The notes under the pieces are model-generated. The model made no database searches and was not told the DNA's origin. It was given only the letters and a program-made list of their open reading frames with translations. The translations under genes and the position numbers were made by a program. A stretch of 64,000 nt of DNA from Pantoea rwandensis (lineage in GTDB: Bacteria > Pseudomonadota > Gammaproteobacteria > Enterobacterales > Enterobacteriaceae), in contig NZ_CP009454.1 in the NCBI RefSeq assembly GCF_000759475.1, positions 1,240,001-1,304,000 of the forward strand. The letters are read 5' to 3'. Below, piece by piece: positions 22,766 to 31,692 of the stretch; position 1 is the stretch's first letter; every line of letters starts with the position of its first letter.

Positions 22766-24541
22766 ATGCGCAAGGCGATTATTTTTGGCGTTGACGGCCT
22801 GACGATGCCGCTGCTGCAACGCTATGTGGCACAGGGCGCGCTGCCCCACATTGCTCGTATGCTACAGCAGGGCTCCGCAGCGGAGTTGCTGCCCTTTATC
22901 TCGGCATGGGGCGATGTCAACTGGGTGACCTTTCTCGCCGGGCAGAGCCCTGGCACCAGCTGGATTGGCCAGGGATTGCCGCCCGACAACCAGCAAAGCC
23001 GCAACTTACTGGCAACGATGCAAGAGGCTGGGCAGCGCGCGGCACTGGTGCATTTTCCGGAAAGCGTCAAAGCCGATGGCGACCACTTCAGCTTTGCGCC
23101 CTATTGGGGACGTGCACAGCCGTGGCCGGGCGAGATATTCCGGCCAATGGGACACACCACGCGCCTCACCGAGCGTTTAGGCCAGGGCGGTGCGAAGCAA
23201 CAAACGCTGGGCTGGCCACCCAAAAGTGCGCTGGCGTATCACAACAAAGGCGCCTGGCAGGCACTTGAGGCGAGCGAAGAGGGTTATGTTCTGTGGTTAC
23301 GCGGCGGACATGGCGATGAGCTGGCGTTAACGCTGCGGGTTGAGCAGGGACAGCCATCCCTGCAATTCGGTGAACAGCGAGTTGTCCTGCCGATCGGGCA
23401 GTGGTCTGCATGGCTGTCTCTGGCCACTTATGACATTCCCGGCAGCGTGCGTTTTTACTGCGGCGAATGTGATGCGCGGGGCAATATCGAAATTTTGCAA
23501 AGCCAGGTGACACGTACCGATGCCCTGAGCAGCGATGCGCGTTATTTACAGCAGCAAACACCTTTCTTCAGCAAAGGGGTGGCAAAAGCGGCGCCACAAA
23601 CGCCTTATCTGGCCGCAACCTGGCAGGAGGGCGATGAGCAGTCGCAGTGGCTGGTAGATAGCGCACTGGAATTAACGCAACGCCAGGGCTTTGCGTTATG
23701 GGCGACGGTGCATCGGCTGGTGGACGAATCGCACCACAACTGCCTTGGGCAGACCGATCCGGATTCCCCGTTCTTTGATGCACAGCAGGCAGAGCAATAT
23801 GACGCGGTGATGCGCCGCAGTTATCAAATTCTTGATGACAGCATTGGCCGTTTGCTGGACGAAACGGACGAGGAAACGCTGGTGGTGCTCGCATCCGATC
23901 ACGGCGCTGTGCCCAACAGCTATATGTGCGACATCTATCGTTATCTGCAAAAGCAGTCGCTGGCCGTGCTGGATGCGCAAGGCCTGCCGGATATGGCCCG
24001 TTCGCCGCTTTATCTCAAAGCAGAGCGCGGCGGTTTGGAAATCTTCGTGAATCATGACGTCGTTGCGCCACAGCAGGTTGACGATCTCTGCGCCCGCACC
24101 CTGCAGGCACTGAGCGGCTGGCAGGTGCAGGAGGGCGATGATGTGCGTAACGCGGTGAGTATCGCGCTGCGACGTGACGATGCAGTGGCTCTGGGATTCT
24201 GGGGCGACTGCGCAGGCGACATTGTCTTTGCCTACAACACCGGTTTCGTCTGGGGCGTTAGCCAGACGGGTGAAGATATTTGTGCTGTGGAAGAACCCGG
24301 CGCAAATCATGGTCCGCAGAAACCCACCGCAGAAACCGCTCTCGGCTCCAACTATGGCGTGATGCTGGCAAGGGGCAAAGGCATACGCCAAGGTTACTAC
24401 CATCCGCGCCAGCAGCGTGGACCTTACCGCATGACCGACCCTGCGGCGACGCTGGCGCACTGGCTTGGCCTTAACACACGCGATCTCGATGGACGCATCA
24501 TGAGTGAAATTTTTGACACCCCGCAGGAGCCACAATCATGA
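22766..24541 (+). CDS. Alkaline-phosphatase-superfamily phosphodiesterase
   Basis: 591 residues from ATG 22766 behind ATAGGAGTC. It has the two-metal core of the alkaline phosphatase/NPP superfamily: an N-terminal Asp in IFGVDGLTMPLL, a nucleophile candidate in DVNWVTFLAG, then VDESHHNC, the diagnostic ASDHG block and a C-terminal His in EPGANHG. No signal peptide, so it works in the cytoplasm. Members split phosphate mono- or diesters, sulfate or phosphonate esters. The position between a sugar-acid-type importer and an enolase-superfamily enzyme suggests it removes an ester group from an imported conjugate. Its stop overlaps the next start (ATGA at 24538-24541). Exact bond and substrate are unknown. 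Confidence 0.82.
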   Translation: MRKAIIFGVDGLTMPLLQRYVAQGALPHIARMLQQGSAAELLPFISAWGDVNWVTFLAGQSPGTSWIGQGLPPDNQQSRNLLATMQEAGQRAALVHFPESVKADGDHFSFAPYWGRAQPWPGEIFRPMGHTTRLTERLGQGGAKQQTLGWPPKSALAYHNKGAWQALEASEEGYVLWLRGGHGDELALTLRVEQGQPSLQFGEQRVVLPIGQWSAWLSLATYDIPGSVRFYCGECDARGNIEILQSQVTRTDALSSDARYLQQQTPFFSKGVAKAAPQTPYLAATWQEGDEQSQWLVDSALELTQRQGFALWATVHRLVDESHHNCLGQTDPDSPFFDAQQAEQYDAVMRRSYQILDDSIGRLLDETDEETLVVLASDHGAVPNSYMCDIYRYLQKQSLAVLDAQGLPDMARSPLYLKAERGGLEIFVNHDVVAPQQVDDLCARTLQALSGWQVQEGDDVRNAVSIALRRDDAVALGFWGDCAGDIVFAYNTGFVWGVSQTGEDICAVEEPGANHGPQKPTAETALGSNYGVMLARGKGIRQGYYHPRQQRGPYRMTDPAATLAHWLGLNTRDLDGRIMSEIFDTPQEPQS

Positions 24542-25668
24542 AAATCACCGCCGTTAACACGCACCTGCTGAGTGCCAAACTTAGCCAACCGTTCGCCTAT
24601 TCACGTGCCCGTTATGATACCCGCACCGCGATGCTGGTGGAGATAGTGACCGATCAGGGGCTGGTTGGCTGGGGAGAGTGCTACGGTCCGGCGCGCATCA
24701 CCAAAGCGGTGGTGGATGAACTCGGGCAGATGTTGATGGGCGAAGATGCACTGCGCTGCGACTTTCTCTGGCAGGAACTTTACGCCAGGCTGCGCGACCA
24801 CGGCCAGAAAGGCGTGGTGATTCAGGGATTGAGCGGTATTGATATCGCGCTGTGGGATCTGCGTGGCAAATATTTTGGCGTCCCGGCTTATCAACTGCTG
24901 GGTGGCGCCACGCGAACCGAAGTGCAGGCTTATGCCACCGGATTATATCGGCGTGACAGTGGCGACCCGCTGCATTATTTGTGCGAAGAAGCAGCGGGTT
25001 ACATTGAGCAGGGTTTCCAGGCCATGAAGCTTAAAGTGGGATTTGGCGTGCGTGAGGATGCAGCGGTGACCCGGGCCATTCGCGACACCATTGGCGAAGA
25101 CACCGCGCTGATGATCGACGCCAATCACGCTTATGACGCGGTTGCTGCCATTCGGCTTGGTCGGGAAGTGGAAGAGCTGGATATTGGCTGGTTTGAAGAG
25201 CCGGTGCCGCCAGAAGATTTAGCCGGCTACCGTGCGGTGAAAGCGGCGATCGATATCCCGGTTGCCGGTGGCGAATGCGAATTCACCCGCTATGGTTTCC
25301 GCGAAGTGCTGACACAACAGGCGATGGATATTATCCAACCCGATATCTGCGCGGCCGGTGGCTTATCGGAGTGCAAGAAGATTGCCGATATGGCGCAGGC
25401 GTTTGGTGTGCGCGTTAATCCGCACGTCTGGGGCAGCGGCATTGGTATTGCCGCTTCGTTACAGTGGATGGCGACAGTGCCGACGCATACGCCCACATCG
25501 CTACAGCCGGTTCAGCCTCTGCTTGAATTCGACCAAACCGAGCATCCGATTCGACAGGCCATTATCGCCGAACCTCTTGTGCAGCAAAATGGATGGGTGC
25601 AAATCCCGAACGGGCCGGGATTAGGCATTGAAATCAATCGCGATGCCTTGCGGCATTTCGCACTGTAG
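24538..25668 (+). CDS. Enolase-superfamily acid-sugar dehydratase or racemase
   Basis: 376 residues of the mandelate racemase/muconate lactonizing family. Active-site residues can be placed: KLK (K164, K166), metal ligands D194 (IDANHAY), E220 (WFEEP) and E246 (GGE), and the His-Asp dyad D269 (QPDI) and H296 (NPHVWGSG). The Lys plus His/Asp set belongs to the mandelate racemase subgroup, which includes acid-sugar dehydratases. It ends the four-gene operon. No aldolase or kinase for a keto-deoxy product is nearby, so the product must enter general 2-keto-3-deoxy acid metabolism. Confidence 0.9.
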   Translation: MKITAVNTHLLSAKLSQPFAYSRARYDTRTAMLVEIVTDQGLVGWGECYGPARITKAVVDELGQMLMGEDALRCDFLWQELYARLRDHGQKGVVIQGLSGIDIALWDLRGKYFGVPAYQLLGGATRTEVQAYATGLYRRDSGDPLHYLCEEAAGYIEQGFQAMKLKVGFGVREDAAVTRAIRDTIGEDTALMIDANHAYDAVAAIRLGREVEELDIGWFEEPVPPEDLAGYRAVKAAIDIPVAGGECEFTRYGFREVLTQQAMDIIQPDICAAGGLSECKKIADMAQAFGVRVNPHVWGSGIGIAASLQWMATVPTHTPTSLQPVQPLLEFDQTEHPIRQAIIAEPLVQQNGWVQIPNGPGLGIEINRDALRHFAL

Positions 25669-25680
25669 AGGTGGCAAGAA

Positions 25681-25701
25681 GGGCGGTCATAAAGACCGCC
25701 C
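25681..25701. terminator. Hairpin between convergent operons
   Basis: Stem GGGCGGTC / GACCGCCC (25681-25688 and 25694-25701) with a 5-base loop, between the enolase-family stop (25668) and the yghX stop (25736). No strong T run on either strand, so a moderate bidirectional terminator. Confidence 0.65.
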
Positions 25702-25735
25702 TCGATGAACATCAGTCGACAGCGCGTATCCCTTC

Positions 25736-26626
25736 TCAGCCGTGCAGATACTTCTCAAACCACCCCAATGTCCGGCTCCACGCCAGTTCGGCTGCCGCTT
25801 TGTCATAACGTGGGGTCGAATCGTTGTGGAACCCATGATTCACGCCAGGATAGATATAGGCTTCATAGGTTTTGTGGTTGGCTTTCAGCGCCTCTTCATA
25901 GGCTGGCCAGCCTTCGTTGATGCCTTTGTCTAACGCGGCATAGTGCAGCAGCAGTGGGGCGTTAATGCGCGGCACGTCTTCCGCTTTAGGCTGGCGGCCA
26001 TAAAACGGCACCGCACAAGCCAGTTCCGGGAAGGCCACGGCAGCAGCATTCGCCACGCCGCCGCCGTAACAGAAGCCGGTGATGCCAACTTTGCCGGTGC
26101 CCTCTTCGTGGTGCATCAGGAAATCGACGGCGGCAAAAAAGTCGTTCATGAGCTTAGTTGGATCGACTTTGGCTTGCATCGCACGGCCCTCTTCGTCATT
26201 GCCGGGATAGCCGCCCATTGAACTCAGGCCGTCCGGTGCCAGCGCGATATATCCGGCTTTCGCCACGCGGCGTGCGACATCCTCTATATAAGGATTCAAT
26301 CCGCGATTCTCATGCACCACCACCACTGCACCCACTTTGCCGCTGGCTTTGGCCGGGCGCACCAGATAGCCTCGCACCTCACCGTGGCCTTGTGGTGAGG
26401 GATAGTGAATGTATTCGGGTTTAATCTCGGTATCGGTGAATTCAACCTGCTGCGCCAGCGCGTAGTTGGGGCTCATGGCGCTGAGCAAGGTGGCGCCGGT
26501 CATGCCGGCGATGGTGAACTTAGCAGCAAGGGTGATGAACTCACGTTTGCTGATCCTGCCGTGCGCGTAATAGTCATATAACTCAAGCAGTTCCTGGGGA
26601 AAATCTTGTGCGGTAAGACGGGTCAT
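25736..26626 (-). CDS. yghX: Dienelactone hydrolase family protein YghX
   Basis: 296 residues from ATG 26626 with the strong ribosome site GGAGAGG. It lines up along its length with E. coli YghX (MTRLTAxDFPQELL...YAHGxISKREF) and carries the dienelactone hydrolase triad: Cys in GFCYGGG, an Asp in the LDKGINEG region, and His in NHGFHND. A hydrophobic stretch at about residues 30-55 ([15 protein letters not shown]), following a Lys-Arg pair and ending in ALA, looks like an export signal, perhaps Tat-like with a non-canonical KR. The K-12 copy is remembered as disrupted; this one is intact. Physiological substrate unknown. Confidence 0.9.
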   Translation of the reverse strand: MTRLTAQDFPQELLELYDYYAHGRISKREFITLAAKFTIAGMTGATLLSAMSPNYALAQQVEFTDTEIKPEYIHYPSPQGHGEVRGYLVRPAKASGKVGAVVVVHENRGLNPYIEDVARRVAKAGYIALAPDGLSSMGGYPGNDEEGRAMQAKVDPTKLMNDFFAAVDFLMHHEEGTGKVGITGFCYGGGVANAAAVAFPELACAVPFYGRQPKAEDVPRINAPLLLHYAALDKGINEGWPAYEEALKANHKTYEAYIYPGVNHGFHNDSTPRYDKAAAELAWSRTLGWFEKYLHG

Positions 26627-27194
26627 AACCTCTCCTTCGCTGATTAACCGATGGCTTTGCTGCTCTAAAAAAGCACAGTGGGTTAACGCTTGCAAACGCT
26701 ATGCCGCAAAGCGTTAAGAGAAAGAGGAGCGGCAATGTGCCTGCCTATTCCTGGAAAAATATATCCTTTGGTTTTAAAAGAGGGCTATTTTAATTAACAA
26801 TCGAGATAACATCATATTGTCTGGAATTATTGACACGTTATCTGGCGAAAGATTGAATTAACCTTCCTGTTATCCGCACTAAAAAATAATCAAATGAGAG
26901 AGTTAACGGGTAACGATGAGATCTTAGCGCGAAGGTTAATAACAATATCGCTACAATAACCGAGGGTTGTTAACCTTAGGTCTGTGATATCAATCAATTA
27001 GTCTTTGATGAAGACAATGATCGTTATCAACAAACACTGTTATAGTTTTAAAGACTTCCTCTGTTTATTTTCGTTCTGACTGCTTCCTTTTACATTAGTG
27101 CGACCTTTCATCCGATAAGACGAAATAGATTCCCGCACGCTGTTGTTCATTATAAGTAAAAATTCCAGTGCACTTTGTGGCAATGAGGTAAGCA
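26627..27194. other. Long AT-rich region upstream of bd oxidase
   Basis: About 570 bases without a credible gene. It is AT-rich and contains repeated GTTAA words (for example near 26901, 26935 and 26969) and an inverted pair AAGGTTAA (26932-26939) / TTAACCTT (26970-26977). GTTAA repeats are the core of ArcA sites, and a loose TTGAT...ATCAA pair (27004-27030) recalls FNR half-sites, so redox regulation of the downstream oxidase is plausible. These are pattern matches only. Confidence 0.4.
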
Positions 27195-28610
27195 ATGTTT
27201 GGATTAGATGCCTTTCACCTGGCAAGGATACAGTTCGCCTTTACTGTCTCCTTCCATATTATTTTTCCGGCTATCACCATCGGCCTCGCCAGTTTCCTGG
27301 CGGTGCTCGAAGGGATGTGGCTGAAAACCCGTAATGAGACCTATCGCGATCTCTATCATTTCTGGTCTAAAGCCTTTGCCGTGAACTTCGGTATGGGCGT
27401 GGTCTCCGGGCTGGTAATGGCTTACCAATTCGGGACTAACTGGAGTGGTTTCTCTCAGTTTGCCGGCAGTATCACCGGGCCACTGCTCACTTATGAAGTG
27501 TTGACCGCCTTCTTCCTTGAAGCCGGTTTCCTTGGCGTGATGCTATTCGGTTGGAACCGCGTGGGGCCGGGGCTGCACTTCTTTGCTACCTGCATGGTGG
27601 CATTGGGCACCATCTTCTCAACGTTCTGGATCCTGGCCTCTAACAGCTGGATGCACACCCCTCAGGGTTACATTATTGAGAATGGGGTCGTGGTGCCGCA
27701 GGACTGGTTGAAAATCATCTTCAATCCGTCATTCCCGTTCCGTTTACTGCACATGTCCACCGCGGCTTTTCTGGCCAGTGCCTTCTTTGTCGGCGCCTCT
27801 GCGGCCTGGCATCTGCTGCGCGGCAATGACAATCCCGCGGTGCGCAAGATGTTCTCCATGGCGTTGTGGATGGCATTAATCGTCTCGCCAGTTCAGGCAT
27901 TTCTCGGCGATGCGCACGGTCTGAATACTCTGGAATATCAGCCTGCGAAAATTGCGGCGATCGAAGGGCACTGGGAAAACAAGCCGGGTGAGCCCACGCC
28001 ATTGATTCTGTTCGGCGTGCCGGATATGGAGCAGGAGCGCACCAAATATGCGTTGGAGATTCCCTACCTTGGCAGTCTGATTCTGACCCACAGTCTGGAG
28101 AAGCAAATTCCGGCACTGAAAACCTTCCCGAAAGAGGACCGCCCAAACTCTACCGTGATTTTCTGGTCGTTCCGCGTGATGGTGGCGCTAGGCCTGTTAA
28201 TGATCGGCATGGGAGTGATCAGCCTGTGGCTGCGGGTGAAGAAGCGTTTGTATCAGTCGCGACCATTCCTGTGGTTCTGTTTGTTGATGGGGCCATCGGG
28301 ACTGATCGCCATTCTGGCTGGCTGGATTACCACCGAAATGGGCCGCCAGCCGTGGGTAGTGTATGGCGTGCAGCGCACTATTGATGCGGTCTCTGCCCAT
28401 GGCAATCTGCACATGAGCATCAGCCTGATGGCCTTCATTTTGGTCTACTGCTCGGTGTTTGGGGTCGGCTATCACTACATGATGCGGCTGATTAAAGAAG
28501 GTCCAGTGACCGGAGAAGGCAGAGAAGTAGCGCACGGTGGTCCCGGAGAGCAGCACACTCCAGCTCGCCCGTTATCTGCTGCCAATACTCATAAGCGCGG
28601 GGAGCAGTAA
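27195..28610 (+). CDS. cioA: Cytochrome bd-type quinol oxidase subunit I (CIO type)
   Basis: 471 residues with about nine membrane helices, starting at ATG after GAGGTAAGC. Family features: an N-terminal heme-ligand His in the [17 protein letters not shown] segment, [19 protein letters not shown], and [20 protein letters not shown]. The Q-loop is short, so it is the cyanide-insensitive oxidase (CioA) type and not the 520-residue CydA of E. coli. It oxidises ubiquinol and reduces oxygen in the inner membrane. It is followed by subunit II (2-base gap) and a small DUF2474 subunit, a complete CIO operon. Confidence 0.92.
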   Translation: MFGLDAFHLARIQFAFTVSFHIIFPAITIGLASFLAVLEGMWLKTRNETYRDLYHFWSKAFAVNFGMGVVSGLVMAYQFGTNWSGFSQFAGSITGPLLTYEVLTAFFLEAGFLGVMLFGWNRVGPGLHFFATCMVALGTIFSTFWILASNSWMHTPQGYIIENGVVVPQDWLKIIFNPSFPFRLLHMSTAAFLASAFFVGASAAWHLLRGNDNPAVRKMFSMALWMALIVSPVQAFLGDAHGLNTLEYQPAKIAAIEGHWENKPGEPTPLILFGVPDMEQERTKYALEIPYLGSLILTHSLEKQIPALKTFPKEDRPNSTVIFWSFRVMVALGLLMIGMGVISLWLRVKKRLYQSRPFLWFCLLMGPSGLIAILAGWITTEMGRQPWVVYGVQRTIDAVSAHGNLHMSISLMAFILVYCSVFGVGYHYMMRLIKEGPVTGEGREVAHGGPGEQHTPARPLSAANTHKRGEQ

Positions 28611-28612
28611 TC

Positions 28613-29617
28613 ATGATCGACTTTTCTATTATCTGGTTCGCCATCATCGTGTTTGGCACCCTGATGTACATCGTGATGGATGGCTTTGATTTGGGCATTG
28701 GTCTGCTATTGCCGTTCAATAAAGATCCGATTGAGCGCGACATGATGGTCAATACTGTGGCTCCCGTTTGGGACGGTAACGAAACCTGGCTGGTACTGGG
28801 TGGTGCTGCGCTATTTGGTGCATTCCCACTGGCCTATTCGGTGCTGCTGGATGCGTTATCGATCCCATTAACCACGATGCTAATCGGCTTGATTTTCCGC
28901 GGTGTGGCATTTGAGTTCCGATTTAAGGCCACCGAAGAGCATCGTCCGTTCTGGGATAAATCGTTCATCGCCGGTTCGCTGCTGGCGACTTTTAGTCAGG
29001 GCGTTGCAGTGGGCGCCATTCTTAATGGCTTCCCGGTATCAGGTCGTGAATATGCCGGTTCAGCAATGAGCTGGCTGGCACCGTTCCCACTGTTTTGCGG
29101 TGTTGGCTTAGTGATCGCTTATGCACTGCTGGGCTGCACCTGGCTGATTATGAAAACCGAGCACGACCTGCACCGCAAAATGTCAGCATTGGCGACGCCA
29201 CTTACCCTGACGTTACTAGTGGTAGTCGGCATTATCAGTATCTGGACGCCGCTCACCCACGCGGATATCGCGCAACGCTGGTTCTCACGACCAAACCTGT
29301 TCTGGTTCCTGCCTGTTCCGCTGCTGGTGGTGCTATGCTCGTGGGGGATTGTGCGTGCCATCAAACGTGAAGCGCATTACTCACCGTTTCTATTGACGCT
29401 GGCGCTGATTTTCCTCGGCTTCTCCGGCCTGGGCATTAGCATCTGGCCAAACATCGTGCCACCGTCGATCACCATCTGGCAGGCCGCGTCTCCGGCCAGC
29501 AGCCAGGCGTTTATGTTGGTGGGCGGTCTACTGATTATCCCGGTGATTCTGGGTTACACCTTCTGGAGTTATTACGTGTTCCGCGGAAAAATCAAAGCCG
29601 ACGAGGGGTACCATTAA
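28613..29617 (+). CDS. cioB: Cytochrome bd-type quinol oxidase subunit II
   Basis: 334 residues, about eight hydrophobic helices. Typical CydB/CioB blocks are visible: YIVMDGFDLGIGLLLPF, NTVAPVWDGNETWLVLGGAALFGAFP and FRGVAFEFRFKA. It forms the heterodimer with the preceding subunit I. Its TAA stop is one base from the start of the small DUF2474 gene, so all three are co-translated. Confidence 0.93.
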   Translation: MIDFSIIWFAIIVFGTLMYIVMDGFDLGIGLLLPFNKDPIERDMMVNTVAPVWDGNETWLVLGGAALFGAFPLAYSVLLDALSIPLTTMLIGLIFRGVAFEFRFKATEEHRPFWDKSFIAGSLLATFSQGVAVGAILNGFPVSGREYAGSAMSWLAPFPLFCGVGLVIAYALLGCTWLIMKTEHDLHRKMSALATPLTLTLLVVVGIISIWTPLTHADIAQRWFSRPNLFWFLPVPLLVVLCSWGIVRAIKREAHYSPFLLTLALIFLGFSGLGISIWPNIVPPSITIWQAASPASSQAFMLVGGLLIIPVILGYTFWSYYVFRGKIKADEGYH

Positions 29618-29618
29618 T

Positions 29619-29783
29619 ATGCCAATCGAAGTCAGCAAAATGAAAGACGGAGTAACGCCGTCTCCATGGTGGAAGCGGGTGATGTGGCTGGTCATCATCT
29701 ATGGAGCCAGTGTGCTGGCACTCGCTGTAGTGGCATCACTGTTTCGTATGATGATGAACGCAGCAGGCATGCATACGCACTAG
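29619..29783 (+). CDS. DUF2474-type small subunit of the CIO oxidase
   Basis: 54 residues, starting one base after the cioB stop. It has one membrane helix (about residues 20-43, VMWLVIIYGASVLALAVVAS) preceded by WWKR. Small single-helix proteins of the DUF2474 class accompany CIO-type oxidases and replace the role that CydX plays for E. coli bd-I (assembly or stability). Position, length and topology fit that class. Confidence 0.85.
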   Translation: MPIEVSKMKDGVTPSPWWKRVMWLVIIYGASVLALAVVASLFRMMMNAAGMHTH

Positions 29784-29838
29784 GTTTACGGAGTAACAAG
29801 ATTTACAACAGTGTGCACTCCATTACAAAAATCGCGTG

Positions 29839-29866
29839 AAGGTCGCCGGTAATGGCGACCTTATTC
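29839..29866 (+). terminator. Terminator of the CIO operon
   Basis: Stem AAGGTCGCC / GGCGACCTT (29839-29847 and 29854-29862) with a 6-base loop, 55 bases past the last stop. The tail ATTC is only weakly T-rich. Confidence 0.7.
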
Positions 29867-30038
29867 ACATTATCGCAGCGTAAAATTGACCTGAAAACGT
29901 TAGTAACCTAAGCAATTAATGCTTTTCCCGCCTCGCTGCCTTTACTCTTCCTTACGTAAGTAATACGTTTTTGTTATATTTATGTGACTAATCGCGCAAA
30001 TTCATTACCTTCACACTTATCACTCGATTGAAAAAATC

Positions 30039-30905
30039 ATGCTCAGCCTGAATCTTAAAAAACAGTACATCAACGATCTGGTGGACTGGATAGAGGCGAA
30101 TCTGACCGATGAGCTCAATATCGATCTGATTACCCTGAAATCTGGTTACTCCAAGTGGCACATGCAGCGCATGTTCAAAGAGATGACCGGCCAAACACTG
30201 GCCTCGTATACGCGTAAGCGTCGCCTGACCATGTCAGCGATGGCGCTGCGTTTGACCAGCATGCCGCTCATCGATATTGCCGTGCGCTTTGGCTTCGATA
30301 ACCAGCAGAATTTCACGAGAGTATTCAAAAGCCACTTCTCCATGACGCCCGGCGCCTATCGCCGCATCCCGGACATGCTGATGAAGGATTTCCACAGTCG
30401 TATTTCCACGCAGCGTTCGTGGGTCAACGCGCGTCTGGCCGAGAAGCCGGAGTTGCAGCTGTGTGGTGAAGTGATTGAGTGGGAATGCCGCTTTGGCGAG
30501 TACATCGATCATCATAATCAGGTGGTCGCGCAGCATACCCGCGATTTTGTCCGCTTTGCCGGTAAACATGTCAGCCGTGGCTGGCTGGGATTCCAGTTCA
30601 GCCCAGGCGTGAATTCTGCCGACCAGCAGCACATTAGCTTGTTCCAGGCGCTGGAAAGTCAGTATGCCGATGTGATGCCGCGCAATGTGCAGAACTGGAC
30701 CGGAGAAAGCGGCTTGTATGCCGAGATTGACTGGCATGGCGCACCGGAAGAGATCAATGCATTTACCGCAGAAATTTACTACAACCACTTGCCGGCACTG
30801 GGCGTGGCGCGTCGGGCAGGTAAAGATCTGCTAAAACTGGATCTGAAATACAGCACGCCTGATTTGTTGCAGGGCACGTTCTACATTCCGGTCTCCACCT
30901 GCTAA
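30039..30905 (+). CDS. AraC-family regulator, Rob-like
   Basis: 288 residues, the length and domain order of E. coli Rob: an N-terminal double helix-turn-helix (residues about 8-110, with IDLITLKSGYSKWHMQRMFKEMTG and IDIAVRFGFDNQQNFTRVFKSHF) and a C-terminal GyrI-like effector domain. DNA-binding helices are close to those of MarA/SoxS/Rob, so the target may be the mar/sox/rob regulon (drug and superoxide stress). It is monocistronic, closed by a strong terminator. The ribosome site is weak. The true rob gene may lie elsewhere, in which case this would be a paralogue. Confidence 0.87.
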   Translation: MLSLNLKKQYINDLVDWIEANLTDELNIDLITLKSGYSKWHMQRMFKEMTGQTLASYTRKRRLTMSAMALRLTSMPLIDIAVRFGFDNQQNFTRVFKSHFSMTPGAYRRIPDMLMKDFHSRISTQRSWVNARLAEKPELQLCGEVIEWECRFGEYIDHHNQVVAQHTRDFVRFAGKHVSRGWLGFQFSPGVNSADQQHISLFQALESQYADVMPRNVQNWTGESGLYAEIDWHGAPEEINAFTAEIYYNHLPALGVARRAGKDLLKLDLKYSTPDLLQGTFYIPVSTC

Positions 30906-30910
30906 TGCAT

Positions 30911-30950
30911 AAATCGTGCGGTTAACTGTGACTAACCGCACGATTTTATA
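30911..30950 (+). terminator. Strong terminator after rob-like gene
   Basis: Perfect 14-bp arms, AAATCGTGCGGTTA (30911-30924) and TAACCGCACGATTT (30933-30946), with an 8-base loop and a TAT tail, 6 bases past the stop. Confidence 0.85.
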
Positions 30951-31089
30951 AAATATTCGCCGTAACTGGCGTAAAATACTTCATCGAAACCTGATTGGCC
31001 GCGTAAAACACCAGCCGCCATACATCAGGCTGGATAATCACCTGCATTCCTGGTCCGCTCTGGACCGTCAAAGTGAAAAAGAAAAAATT

Positions 31090-31299
31090 ATGCGACTTTT
31101 ACCGTTGTTCCTCATGACAGCGCTTGTGGCGTTTTCCTCGCTGGCAAGTGCACAGATGGCTGAGCCTTTCTCTCCGCCGGGCGGCCTGCATCCTCATCAG
31201 ACTCACTGCCAGCAGCATGAAATTTTGGGCGATAACCCGCTGCCGCAACACAGCCAGGATGACAATAGCTTCGTTAACTGCGGCAACCATCAGGCCTGA
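31090..31299 (+). CDS. Small exported protein, unknown function
   Basis: 69 codons. The first 21 residues form a clear Sec signal peptide (MRLLPLFLMTALVAFSSLASA, written here in part) with an AxA-like cleavage site, leaving about 48 residues that are rich in His and Gln and contain two cysteines (THCQQHE and FVNCGNH), which could form a disulfide in the periplasm or bind metal. I do not recognise a family. The purine-rich stretch upstream (AAAGTGAAAAAGAAAAAATT) is a weak ribosome site. It stands alone, between a Rob-like regulator and the siderophore-reductase gene. Confidence 0.55.
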   Translation: MRLLPLFLMTALVAFSSLASAQMAEPFSPPGGLHPHQTHCQQHEILGDNPLPQHSQDDNSFVNCGNHQA

Positions 31300-31692
31300 T
31301 TTCCCTCTGGTTTTACCGCGCTTTACCCCATGACTATCGATGACACGCCGCACGTTTGTTGCGGCGCGATCGTTGCCTGCCATTGCCCGCTCATCGAACG
31401 CAATCCTCTTTAACTGCGGTTCTCTCCTGAAATTCAGTTGGCGTTAGTCCCTGCTCCAACCGGTGCAATCCACGCCGAAAATTCTGCAACTTTTCCCAAT
31501 AGCATTTTTCGGCATTGCATCGAAGATATATCATAACTATGCTAGCCAACGTCAGATGAGAATGATTTTCGATAACGTTTGGCGTGAACGACTCTCAAGC
31601 TGCGGTAATCTCAGTTTAGGGGAGGCATCTTGCCACTCAGGATAAGTCATCGCAGGGGCACACTCATTCACGTCTTTGCCTGGAGAGAATAC
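31300..31692. other. Intergenic region upstream of siderophore reductase
   Basis: About 390 bases without a convincing gene. The Fur-box-like site at 31558-31576 is listed separately. The frame that later becomes the reductase is open from 31630, but the better start is at 31693. Confidence 0.45.
31558..31576. promoter_or_regulatory. Fur-box-like site
   Basis: GAGAATGATTTTCGATAAC matches the 19-base Fur consensus (GATAATGATAATCATTATC) at 13 positions by my count. It is about 120 bases before the siderophore-interacting protein start, a gene class usually repressed by Fur with iron. Confidence 0.55.

Noticed and set aside
23696..24535. 279-codon minus-strand frame opposite the phosphodiesterase gene
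   Set aside because: Shadow of the real gene, whose metal-binding motifs are intact on the plus strand; no own ribosome site or family.
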